A stretch of DNA of 64,000 nt from Leeuwenhoekiella sp. MAR_2009_132 (GTDB taxonomy: Bacteria; Bacteroidota; Bacteroidia; Flavobacteriales; Flavobacteriaceae). Both the position numbers and the translations under genes were made by a program. This document shows, one piece after another, positions 56,522 to 64,000 of this stretch. Under the pieces are notes generated by a model. The model was not told where the DNA came from, ran no database searches, and saw only the letters and a list, made by a program, of their open reading frames with translations. Location: positions 1,302,001 through 1,366,000 of the forward strand of contig NZ_JHZY01000002.1 of the NCBI RefSeq assembly GCF_000687915.1. The letters are read 5' to 3'. Each line of letters opens with the position of its first letter. Positions within the stretch are counted from its first letter, which is position 1.

Positions 56522-58507
56522 TTAATTCTTCAATACTCCTGAAGTATTTTTCATATCATTAGAAACTTCCACGACAATCTCTTCTAAATCCTTTCCGTAT
56601 TTAATTATATATGAAGCTTTATTATAATATCCTGAAGAAATAGGATCCTGCACATAATTGAACTTATTTTCTACATACTGAGTGATGTACCCTGCATCTG
56701 CAGCACTGTACAGACTCTCTGCTGCTGCTAAACGCAATAAGGTGTCAAATGTAATGTCATAACCTCTCACCGCATAACTGCTGGGCGCATAACCGTATTT
56801 TGAAATATACGCATTTATGAAATCCTTATGTTTAAAATCATATTCTCTGTCAACAGACGGAAAATGAAAGTTTAACTTCATCAATGTAATATTAGATACA
56901 TCATCGCTCTCGTATGCAGAACCTTTATCTGTTGTTAATAACGTAATTGCGCTATTAGAAAGCTGTGTACTTAATGTTGTTGTAATATTGCTAATAAGCG
57001 CAATGTCATTAGATTCAAGAATTACCCAATTTTCTATAGTACGTGAAAGTTTAGATACTAAATCACTAGATCTTATGTAGTAACCATTACCACTACTTCT
57101 GGGAGAAACGATTTTAGCATCAGGGTACAGAGAAAGAATGCGCTCTTTTGTATTTAAATTTTTAGAGTCTGCAACTATAATAATATTTTTGCCTTTGCCA
57201 TCCTGCTTTATAAAACCAAGCATTTGCTCTTTTAATATTTTGTCATCAGGACGTGATTGAAACAAATTTGCACTCATAGTTAAAGAAGGCACAATGGGTG
57301 AAACAACGGGAATAGCTCTCGCTCGTAATAATGAAGACGTTTTTTCAACGTTTGAGGTAAGTAAGGGCCCTATAACAGCGTTCATCTTATCAAAATCTTT
57401 ACGGTTCACTATTTCCTCAATCTTGCGATCATTACTTGCCTTACCTGCTGAACGTGAATATTCGGTATCATAAACATATAGATTAGAAGATATACCCAAA
57501 GCCTTAGCTGAATCTACAGCCATTAATGACCCACTGTAGAAATCTAACGCTATATTCATAACACGGTCAGATTTTAAAGCGCTTTTATTCAATTCTTCAG
57601 AGTCTACCTGTGCACTTCCTAAATTAAATGGAAGCATAACAGCAATATTTTTTACAGACAAGTTCTTTAAGTTATTCGCTAAATTTATAGCTCCACCCGT
57701 TGTAGTAACCTGTACCTCATTTGTGAGTTTAGATTTTGGTAAAGTCAATACCATACCACTCTTAAGACCATCTTTTAATGAAGGATTTAGGGTAGTAAGT
57801 TGTTCCTCGGTCATACCCCATCTTTGGGTTAACCTGAATAATGTTTCTTTAGGCTTTACTTCATAAAAACCATATTTACTGTCTTCTATAACCGCATCAT
57901 TTGTATAGGCTTTATCTGGCACATTAACGATGTCCCCTATTTGTAAACCATCCACAATATCCGGATTCAGGTTTTCTAATTCTGCTACCGAAATACCATA
58001 CATCGATGCCAAACCGTATTTAGTTTCCTTGGGTTTTACAATATGTTTTCTATTTGTAGAAGTTGGTTTTGAAATTTCAGTAACAGCAGAAGTACCTGAG
58101 CCGGGTTTTAAAATTTTAATCGTCTCCCCGTTTCTTAGTTCTGCACTGTATAAATGCTGATTGTACCGCTTAATTGTAGATTCTGCAACTTCATATTTTT
58201 TTGAGAGATTGTAAAGAGTCTCCCCTTTTTGTACGGTATGAAAAATAAATTTCTCATTCTCACTGCTATTTGATGCCGTGGTATTAGCGTTTCCGCCAGG
58301 TAAAATTAAAACCAAACCCGGGTACAATTGATTTTTTGCTTCCGGATTAAGACGGTAAATCTCGTACACGGTAACATTGTATTTATTTGCAATACTAGAT
58401 ACTGTTTCTCCTTGTACTACACGGTGACTTGAGTAGGTTTGCTGACCTATACTTGAACAACTGAATACAACGAAAATGAAAATAAATAATATGGTTACAT
58501 TTCTCAT
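56522..58507 (-). CDS. Lipoprotein with four LysM domains and a periplasmic-binding domain
   Basis: 661 residues with a lipoprotein signal (lipobox VVFSCS, Cys17). Four LysM repeats follow: YSSHRVVQGETVSSIA (about 25-70), FHTVQKGETLYNLS (about 88-135), HIVKPKETKYGLAS (about 153-197) and YEVKPKETLFRLT (about 208-255), each binding peptidoglycan. The C-terminal half (about 285-640) looks like a type I periplasmic-binding fold (NAVIGPLLTSNVEKTSSLL, then DITFDTLLRLA). This is similar in plan to LpoA-like cell-wall regulators or ABC substrate-binding proteins. It lies beside guaA as in other Flavobacteriia. Confidence 0.88.
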   Translation of the reverse strand: MRNVTILFIFIFVVFSCSSIGQQTYSSHRVVQGETVSSIANKYNVTVYEIYRLNPEAKNQLYPGLVLILPGGNANTTASNSSENEKFIFHTVQKGETLYNLSKKYEVAESTIKRYNQHLYSAELRNGETIKILKPGSGTSAVTEISKPTSTNRKHIVKPKETKYGLASMYGISVAELENLNPDIVDGLQIGDIVNVPDKAYTNDAVIEDSKYGFYEVKPKETLFRLTQRWGMTEEQLTTLNPSLKDGLKSGMVLTLPKSKLTNEVQVTTTGGAINLANNLKNLSVKNIAVMLPFNLGSAQVDSEELNKSALKSDRVMNIALDFYSGSLMAVDSAKALGISSNLYVYDTEYSRSAGKASNDRKIEEIVNRKDFDKMNAVIGPLLTSNVEKTSSLLRARAIPVVSPIVPSLTMSANLFQSRPDDKILKEQMLGFIKQDGKGKNIIIVADSKNLNTKERILSLYPDAKIVSPRSSGNGYYIRSSDLVSKLSRTIENWVILESNDIALISNITTTLSTQLSNSAITLLTTDKGSAYESDDVSNITLMKLNFHFPSVDREYDFKHKDFINAYISKYGYAPSSYAVRGYDITFDTLLRLAAAESLYSAADAGYITQYVENKFNYVQDPISSGYYNKASYIIKYGKDLEEIVVEVSNDMKNTSGVLKN

Positions 58508-58524
58508 TAGTGAGCTTTATTATA

Positions 58525-58560
58525 AATGGGATTTTAAGTTAAAACTCAAAATCCCATTTT
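58525..58560. repeat. Long hairpin between guaA and the LysM gene
   Basis: AAATGGGATTTT (58525-58536) pairs perfectly with AAAATCCCATTT (58549-58560), with an inner AGTT/AACT pairing. It sits 18 bases upstream of the LysM gene start on the minus strand. Only weak T tails flank it, so it could be a terminator for guaA or a leader structure. Confidence 0.6.
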
Positions 58561-58700
58561 TGATTTAAATTTAAAATATAAGTCTCTGATAATTTGAATA
58601 TTAAAAAATATAATTTGAACAGAAGTTCATTTTTCAACACTATAAACAAAGACCTTCTTTACTATAATTTATGCTAACTATTTAATGAAATAACTTTTGG

Positions 58701-60233
58701 TTATTCCCACTCAATAGTTGCAGGTGGTTTAGAGCTGATGTCATAGACTACTCTATTAACGCCCTTAACCTTATTTATTATATCATTAGAGACCTTTTGT
58801 AAAAAATTATAAGGTAGGTTAACCCAGTCCGCTGTCATACCATCTGTGCTTTCTACAGCGCGTAATGCTACACACTTCTCGTAGGTACGCTCATCGCCCA
58901 TTACCCCTACCGAATCTACCGGCAATAAAATTGCACCGGCCTGCCACACTTTATCATATAAATCCCATTCTCGTAGACTATTAATAAAAACAGCATCAAC
59001 CTCTTGTAAAATTCTAACCTTCTCAGGAGTAATGTCTCCTAAAATACGTATTGCTAAACCAGGCCCCGGAAAAGGATGTCTTCCTAATAAGGCAGGACTC
59101 ATATCCATACTGGCACCCACTCTGCGCACTTCATCTTTAAAAAGCATTCGCAACGGTTCTACAACTTGAAGCTTCATAAAATCTGGCAAACCGCCTACAT
59201 TATGATGTGATTTTATAGTTGCCGATGGTCCACCTGTTGCAGATACCGACTCAATTACATCTGGATATATAGTGCCCTGAGCAAGCCATTTTGCATTCTC
59301 TACCTGATGCGATTCATCATCAAAAACGTCAATAAAAACACGCCCTATAGTTTTTCTTTTTTCTTCAGGATCACTTTTACCGGCTAACGCTTCAAGAAAT
59401 CGGTCTGAAGCATCAACTCCTTTTACGTTTAGTCCCATACCTTCATATTGTTTCAATACATCTTGAAACTCATTTTTACGAAGCAGACCGTTATTTACAA
59501 ATATACAGTGCAGGTTAACTCCTATGGCCTTATGCAAAAGCATAGCAGCAACAGAACTATCTACACCACCAGAAAGACCAAGTATCACTTTATCTGACCC
59601 TATTTTCTTTTGAAGTTGTTCGACAGTACTTTCTACAAAACTATCTGGTGTCCAGCTTTGCTCAACCTGAGCGATATTTACGAGAAAATTTTCTAAAATT
59701 TGTTTTCCGTCTGTAGAGTGATAAACCTCCGGGTGAAATTGAATGGCGTAAGTATCCTCATCTTTTAACTTATATGCGGCGTTCTCAACATCGTGCGTAC
59801 TTGCTAATAAAACAGCTCCTTCGGGCAAACGTTTTATAGTATCACTGTGGCTCATCCAAACCTGGCTACCTATTGTAACACCTTCAAAAAAAGCTTCATC
59901 CTCTTTAATCATAGAAAGATTAGCCCGGCCGTATTCACGTGTATTTGACTGCCCCACTTCTCCACCATGAAAATGTGCGAGATATTGAGCACCGTAACAA
60001 ACCCCAAGAAGTGGTTTTTTACCGCGAATATTAGTCAAATCAGGGTGAGGCGCATCTGCTGCCCTAACTGAAGATGGTGAGCCAGATAGTATGACAGCCT
60101 TGTAGCTGCTCAAGTCTTCCGGTAATTTATTGAAAGGTTTGATTTCGCAGAAAATATTGAGTTCACGTATGCGTCTAGCAATAAGTTGTGTATACTGCGA
60201 ACCGAAATCTAAAATGAGTACGTTATTTTGCAT
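58701..60233 (-). CDS. guaA: GMP synthase (glutamine-hydrolysing)
   Basis: About 510 residues from ATG 60231-60233. The class I amidotransferase domain (about 1-190) has the nucleophile in GVCYGAQ and the His-Glu pair in FHPEVYHS. The synthetase domain has the P-loop [10 protein letters not shown] (about 220-229), and the C-terminal dimer domain ends KPPATIEWE. It makes GMP from XMP with ATP and glutamine in the cytoplasm. Same strand as, and upstream of, the LysM gene. Confidence 0.97.
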   Translation of the reverse strand: MQNNVLILDFGSQYTQLIARRIRELNIFCEIKPFNKLPEDLSSYKAVILSGSPSSVRAADAPHPDLTNIRGKKPLLGVCYGAQYLAHFHGGEVGQSNTREYGRANLSMIKEDEAFFEGVTIGSQVWMSHSDTIKRLPEGAVLLASTHDVENAAYKLKDEDTYAIQFHPEVYHSTDGKQILENFLVNIAQVEQSWTPDSFVESTVEQLQKKIGSDKVILGLSGGVDSSVAAMLLHKAIGVNLHCIFVNNGLLRKNEFQDVLKQYEGMGLNVKGVDASDRFLEALAGKSDPEEKRKTIGRVFIDVFDDESHQVENAKWLAQGTIYPDVIESVSATGGPSATIKSHHNVGGLPDFMKLQVVEPLRMLFKDEVRRVGASMDMSPALLGRHPFPGPGLAIRILGDITPEKVRILQEVDAVFINSLREWDLYDKVWQAGAILLPVDSVGVMGDERTYEKCVALRAVESTDGMTADWVNLPYNFLQKVSNDIINKVKGVNRVVYDISSKPPATIEWE

Positions 60234-60645
60234 AGGCAAAAATAGTATTTCTATCTATTTTGACTACTTCAATTTATATTCAAATTTGAGATAAAATAGA
60301 CATGTTATAAAACTTTATAAATTAAGGAGTAATTGAATACTTATGTGTAGATCGTTGTATTTATGTTCTTAGGAAGAATCTTAATACTTAAGTTTATAAG
60401 CAGATGAAAATTAAGTAATTATCGTTAAAACCAATTCTTTTCATAAAATTAAATCTGAAAATTCATTATACTTTTTTGCAATATTATTAGGATAATTCCT
60501 ATTTAAAAGAATAAAATTATATAATATTGGTTTTTAGACGTTAAAAATCAATATATCACTAAAAATATAACTAAAAACAATACAAAGGATATAAATCATA
60601 TCTTTACAGTATCTATTTAATTTAAGTTCCCTAAACCTTAATAAA
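60234..60645. other. AT-rich intergenic region between divergent genes
   Basis: About 410 bases with no ORF or RNA gene. It holds the promoter-like and inverted-repeat elements near 60588-60609 that precede the repressor gene. Confidence 0.5.
60588..60609 (+). promoter_or_regulatory. Inverted repeat overlapping the repressor gene's -7 element
   Basis: GATAT (60588-60592) and ATATC (60598-60602) flank five bases; TATCTTTACAG (60599-60609) is the -7-like element also found before thrS and dus. The overlap is suitable for self-repression by the XRE-S24 protein. Confidence 0.4.
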
Positions 60646-61380
60646 ATGTCTATATCTAAACAACTAAAACTACTAAGAGAACGTTCTGCTTTATCACAAA
60701 AAAAAGTAGCTACTGAGCTTGGTATTACGCAAGGAGCCTATTCTTTAATTGAAAACGGGCAAAACTCAATAACTACAGAACATCTTCTAACTCTTAGTAA
60801 ACTTTACAGTGTCCCTACAGATCGTATATTAAAAGGATCTCATAATTCTATTATGATGAGTTCTTCTAACGGTTTTGTTCCACTCATTAACGTAGAAGCT
60901 CGCGCTGGTTTTATTGAAAATAGAGATAATGAGCAATGGATGTCTACGCTAGACATGTTTAAGCTACCAGGTTATGAACCTGCTGAAGGACAAAAGCTCT
61001 TTGAAGTTGAAGGCGACAGTATGATGCCTACCTTAATGCACGGTGACATTCTAATCACACAGCATGCAGATGATTTAACTGAAATTCTTGATGGCTCTGT
61101 TGCAGTTATTGTAACGGCAAAATCTGTACTTACCAAACGTATTAAAAAAGATCTAGCTAACGACGCTGTAATTTTAATAAGTGATAATAGTAAGTATGAA
61201 AGTATAAGCTACGAGCTAAGCAATATTCTTGAAATACTGGTTGTGCGTGGTAAAATAACAAGCTCACTAAATGTAATTGATATGGACGCTAACAAACGTG
61301 TACAACATTTAGAAAGCCAGGTAGATAAACTACAGAGTGATATGAGTAAGCTTATAGAGAAAATAAGTAAAATCGTATAA
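60646..61380 (+). CDS. XRE-type repressor with LexA/S24 self-cleavage domain
   Basis: 244 residues. The XRE helix-turn-helix (about 5-62, SQKKVATELGITQGAYSLIE) is followed by a LexA/CI-like S24 domain. It has an Ala87-Gly88 cleavage site in EARAGF, the catalytic Ser125 in GDSMMPT and Lys164 in VLTKRI. The spacing Ser-Lys (39) is close to LexA. The last 30 residues form a heptad-like coiled coil (RVQHLESQVDKLQSDMSKL) that may aid dimer formation. It probably controls a stress or SOS-like response and its own promoter. No prophage genes are nearby. Confidence 0.9.
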   Translation: MSISKQLKLLRERSALSQKKVATELGITQGAYSLIENGQNSITTEHLLTLSKLYSVPTDRILKGSHNSIMMSSSNGFVPLINVEARAGFIENRDNEQWMSTLDMFKLPGYEPAEGQKLFEVEGDSMMPTLMHGDILITQHADDLTEILDGSVAVIVTAKSVLTKRIKKDLANDAVILISDNSKYESISYELSNILEILVVRGKITSSLNVIDMDANKRVQHLESQVDKLQSDMSKLIEKISKIV

Positions 61381-61407
61381 TTATATTTATACGAGTTATT
61401 TCAAATA

Positions 61408-61435
61408 AAAAAACCGGTCTATGACCGGTTTTTTT
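61408..61435. terminator. Bidirectional intrinsic terminator
   Basis: Stem AAAAACCGGTC / GACCGGTTTTT (61409-61419 and 61423-61433) with a TAT loop, between the convergent repressor and lipoprotein genes. Confidence 0.92.
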
Positions 61436-61459
61436 ATTCTATTAAAATGCATTTATAGA

Positions 61460-62341
61460 TTAATATACAACTCTACCCTCGGGCAAAGATCCTGTATTTA
61501 ATCCCATTGTATTAATATTTGGTCTAACCCCATTATTTGCCGTACCACTTAAAGGTTGTAAGAAAAATGGAGTATTTAAATCATTATCATCAGCTGGTTC
61601 AATTGATATAAAAACTCTTTTAGATATTAAGTTTGGTTCAACATTAATATTATAAGCTAATGCTAAAAGACCCGTATCTAGAAAATCTTCTCCGGGAAAA
61701 TTAGGATCTGCCAATGGTCCTCCAAAACGTGAAGTTTCATCAGTAGTATTAGTTCTTGTAAATTTACCGGTAGATAAATTTTTCATTTCTCCAGAAGCAT
61801 TAGGCACAGTAACCCAACCTTCATATTTCCAGCCCGCTGGTAAAGTAGGTAGATTTAAACCTGCAGTCCCATTAGTCGCATTAAAAAAGTAAACTCCACT
61901 CTGCTCATTATTTGCATTGCTATCTGTTGGGGTTTGTAACGTAAATACACCTGAAGAACCTACGAAATCACCTATTCCTTCTTTAGAATTTAAAGAAGCA
62001 GAATTACCTCCAAAGGTTCCGCTCAGAATAATCGAATTACTTATTTCAGGACTATCTCCAGTACTTTTTTCTACACTAATTTTAAATTTTGTGGCAGAAG
62101 TTATTTGAGATGTGGGAGCAGAAAAACTTTTAGGCACATTAACATCTGTGAATCTTCCTAAAGAAATATCCTGACCATCTACTGTAATCCAAGCCTGATA
62201 TTCTGCGTTTGTTCCTAATCTTTCAAGGCCTGTAAGCGATGTTATAGTGATGTCTGATCGTTGTACTGAATCATCATCACCTGAACATGAAGCTAATAAT
62301 GCTGCTGCGGTTAATAGTCCTAGAAATTTAATTTTTTTCAT
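61460..62341 (-). CDS. Predicted lipoprotein with two related beta domains
   Basis: 293 residues, lipobox ALLASCS (Cys19). Two stretches resemble each other: YQAWITVDGQDISLGRFTD (about 48-66) and YEGWVTVPNASGEMKNLSTG (about 173-192) followed by KFT. This suggests an internally duplicated beta domain, possibly similar to the sandwich of anti-sigma-K-type proteins, but the similarity is by eye. Upstream, the terminator of the aconitase gene separates it, so it has its own promoter. Function unknown; probably an envelope protein. Confidence 0.75.
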   Translation of the reverse strand: MKKIKFLGLLTAAALLASCSGDDDSVQRSDITITSLTGLERLGTNAEYQAWITVDGQDISLGRFTDVNVPKSFSAPTSQITSATKFKISVEKSTGDSPEISNSIILSGTFGGNSASLNSKEGIGDFVGSSGVFTLQTPTDSNANNEQSGVYFFNATNGTAGLNLPTLPAGWKYEGWVTVPNASGEMKNLSTGKFTRTNTTDETSRFGGPLADPNFPGEDFLDTGLLALAYNINVEPNLISKRVFISIEPADDNDLNTPFFLQPLSGTANNGVRPNINTMGLNTGSLPEGRVVY

Positions 62342-62405
62342 ATCTATGTTTATGTTTTAAGTTGTTTTTATGGTAACGCAAATAGCGTACAAAAATTTCA
62401 ATAAA

Positions 62406-62437
62406 AAAACCAAACCGCCATAAAGCGGTTTGGTTTT
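62406..62437 (-). terminator. Intrinsic terminator of the aconitase gene
   Basis: Perfect 13-bp stem AAAACCAAACCGC / GCGGTTTGGTTTT with a CATAAA loop, 22 bases after the aconitase stop; the minus-strand copy ends in a T run. Confidence 0.92.
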
Positions 62438-62458
62438 AATAAATATTTAATAAAATGA

Positions 62459-64000
62459 TTAAGCGTTTTGCTTTTTAATAAGATTAAGTGCAGAACCCTC
62501 ACGATACCAGGCTATTTGAGCATCATTGTACGTGTGGTTTGCAATAATTGTATCTTTGCTTCCATCTGCGTGAGTAACTTCAATAGTTAAAGGCTTGTCT
62601 GGTGCAAATGACTCGATATCAACAAAGCTAAATGTATCATCTTCCTGTATTAAATCATAATCACTTTCATTAGCAAATGTTAAACCTAACATACCTTGTT
62701 TCTTAAGGTTTGTCTCGTGAATACGAGCAAAAGATTTAACTAATACAGCTGCAACACCTAAGAAGCGGGGCTCCATAGCTGCGTGCTCACGAGAAGAGCC
62801 TTCACCGTAGTTGTGATCACCCACAACAATAGTTTTAATCCCTTTTGCCTTATATTCTCTTTGTGTATCAGGTACTCCACCATACTCGTTAGTAAGTTGG
62901 TTTTTCACAAAGTTTGTTTTCTTATTATACGCATTAACTGCTCCTATTAAACAGTTATTAGAAATGTTATCTAAATGACCTCTGTAGCGTAACCAAGGGC
63001 CCGCCATAGAAATGTGGTCTGTAGTACATTTACCAAATGCTTTGATAAGTAATTTAACCTCTTTTAATTCAGAATCCTGAATAGGTGTAAAAGGTTCTAA
63101 TAATTGTAAACGCTCGCTATCTTCTGCAACTTTCACACTTACAGAGCTGCCATCTTCAGTAGGCGCAAGATATCCATTTTCATCTACAGCAAATCCTTTT
63201 GGAGGAAGCTCTAAACCTACTGGAATATCTAATTTCACCTGTTCGCCATCTTCATTTAATAGCGTATCATTCATAGGATCAAAATCTAATCTCCCTGAAA
63301 TTGCAATAGCTGCAACCATCTCTGGCGAACCTACAAATGCGTGGGTATTAGGATTTCCGTCAGCACGTTTTGAGAAGTTACGGTTAAATGAATGTACAAT
63401 GGTATTTTTTTCTTCGCCTTTACGATCACTACGATCCCATTGACCAATACAAGGACCACAAGCATTTGTAAATATTGTTGCTCCTAAATTTTCAAAAACC
63501 TGAAGTAAACCATCGCGTTCTGCAGTAAAACGAATTTGCTCAGAACCTGGGTTTATACCAAAATCACTCTTTGGTTTCAGTTTTTTATCTATCGCCTGTT
63601 GTGCAATTGAAGCCGCTCTTGATAAATCTTCGTAAGAAGAGTTTGTACAAGAACCTATAAGTCCCCAATCTACTTTAAGAGGCCAGTCATTTTTCTTTGC
63701 TTTTTCTCCTAACTCACCTACCGGAGTAGCTAAATCTGGAGTAAAAGGACCATTAAGGTGTGGTCTTAATTCTGAAAGATTAATTTCAATTACTTCATCA
63801 AAATATTGTTCAGGATTTGCATAAACTTCATCATCCCCTGTTAAGTATTCTCTTATTTCATTAGCTGCATCAGCAACATCAGCACGATCTGTAGCACGTA
63901 AAAAACGCTCCATAGAATCATCATAGCCAAATGTTGAAGTAGTAGCACCTATCTCTGCACCCATGTTACAAATTGTACCTTTACCTGTTGCAGAAAGGTT
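62459..64000 (-). CDS. Aconitate hydratase, C-terminal part
   Basis: The frame is open to the right edge: the last 12 codons ([12 protein letters not shown]) precede the internal Met at 63962-63964, so this is an incomplete gene of at least 513 residues, not one starting there. The [4Fe-4S] ligands are Cys in [10 protein letters not shown] and the pair in [10 protein letters not shown]. The C-terminal swivel domain has [19 protein letters not shown] and [17 protein letters not shown]. The family converts citrate to isocitrate in the TCA cycle; length and sequence fit the mitochondrial-type aconitase of Bacteroidota. Terminated by the hairpin at 62406. Confidence 0.95.
   Translation of the reverse strand, partial: NLSATGKGTICNMGAEIGATTSTFGYDDSMERFLRATDRADVADAANEIREYLTGDDEVYANPEQYFDEVIEINLSELRPHLNGPFTPDLATPVGELGEKAKKNDWPLKVDWGLIGSCTNSSYEDLSRAASIAQQAIDKKLKPKSDFGINPGSEQIRFTAERDGLLQVFENLGATIFTNACGPCIGQWDRSDRKGEEKNTIVHSFNRNFSKRADGNPNTHAFVGSPEMVAAIAISGRLDFDPMNDTLLNEDGEQVKLDIPVGLELPPKGFAVDENGYLAPTEDGSSVSVKVAEDSERLQLLEPFTPIQDSELKEVKLLIKAFGKCTTDHISMAGPWLRYRGHLDNISNNCLIGAVNAYNKKTNFVKNQLTNEYGGVPDTQREYKAKGIKTIVVGDHNYGEGSSREHAAMEPRFLGVAAVLVKSFARIHETNLKKQGMLGLTFANESDYDLIQEDDTFSFVDIESFAPDKPLTIEVTHADGSKDTIIANHTYNDAQIAWYREGSALNLIKKQNA

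Noticed and set aside
62459..63964. Aconitase taken as complete from the Met at 63964
   Set aside because: The frame stays open to the window edge and the codons upstream ([12 protein letters not shown]) match aconitase, so the gene is truncated by the window.

Overview
The window looks like chromosomal DNA of a marine-type Flavobacteriaceae (Bacteroidota). The signs are low GC, Bacteroidota-style lipoprotein signals, few Shine-Dalgarno sites, -7 promoter elements close to TAnnTTTG, a SusC/SusD locus, an amylase with a type IX secretion C-terminal domain, and families typical of the group (DUF885, CocE/NonD hydrolase, MoxR-DUF58 cluster, LysM plus periplasmic-binding lipoprotein beside guaA). 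The genus cannot be fixed from the sequence. Nothing looks like a phage, insertion sequence, CRISPR array, tRNA or rRNA.

Layout. 1-8703: cut-off NRAMP-like transporter, an unknown membrane protein, a lipoprotein, an M16 peptidase, an SRAP/YedK DNA-crosslink protein, YifB/ComM ATPase and a small secreted protein. 8705-24682: FAD/NAD(P)-binding protein, GlpF-like channel, then an alpha-glucan utilisation locus (GH13 lipoprotein, LacI regulator, SusC, SusD, two SusE/F-like starch-binding lipoproteins, and a T9SS-exported GH13 amylase). 24683-25242: gene-free stretch with two 56-bp near-identical hairpin/terminator modules. 25243-32828: minus-strand operon tilS - dsbD-like - CocE hydrolase - DUF885, and a small membrane ORF. 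33068-42359: SulP transporter, LpxR-like protein, Dus, then minus-strand HEAT-repeat nucleotide-transporter-like protein, class A beta-lactamase-fold hydrolase, PlsC-type acyltransferase and CoA-type Nudix hydrolase. 42362-46434: cyclophilin lipoprotein, frameshifted erythromycin-esterase-like gene, PNPOx-like protein, TRIC/UPF0126 channel and RDD protein. 46591-52818: six coupled genes, spoIIM-like to moxR to DUF58. 52902-56190: thrS-infC-rpmI-rplT. 56522-64000: LysM lipoprotein, guaA, XRE-S24 repressor, a lipoprotein, and aconitase running off the right edge.

How genes work together. The Sus-like locus reads as a complete bind-cut-import system for starch or glycogen: surface amylases and CBM lipoproteins feed SusCD, and the LacI protein probably senses the product. 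The MoxR/DUF58/DUF4129/DUF4350 block is a membrane module of unknown job that is translationally coupled. The thrS-infC-rpmI-rplT run is the conserved translation operon, and its IF-3 gene appears to start at AUA.

Most notable: the tandem GNRA-capped hairpin repeats, the non-AUG infC start, the one-base frameshift in the esterase gene, the NRAMP protein without its DPGN metal motif, the acyltransferase with altered motifs, and a perfect 14-bp palindrome before sulP. I did not find a clearly new multi-gene system. The best candidates for undescribed biology are the repeated hairpin elements and the HEAT-transporter/beta-lactamase-fold gene pair.
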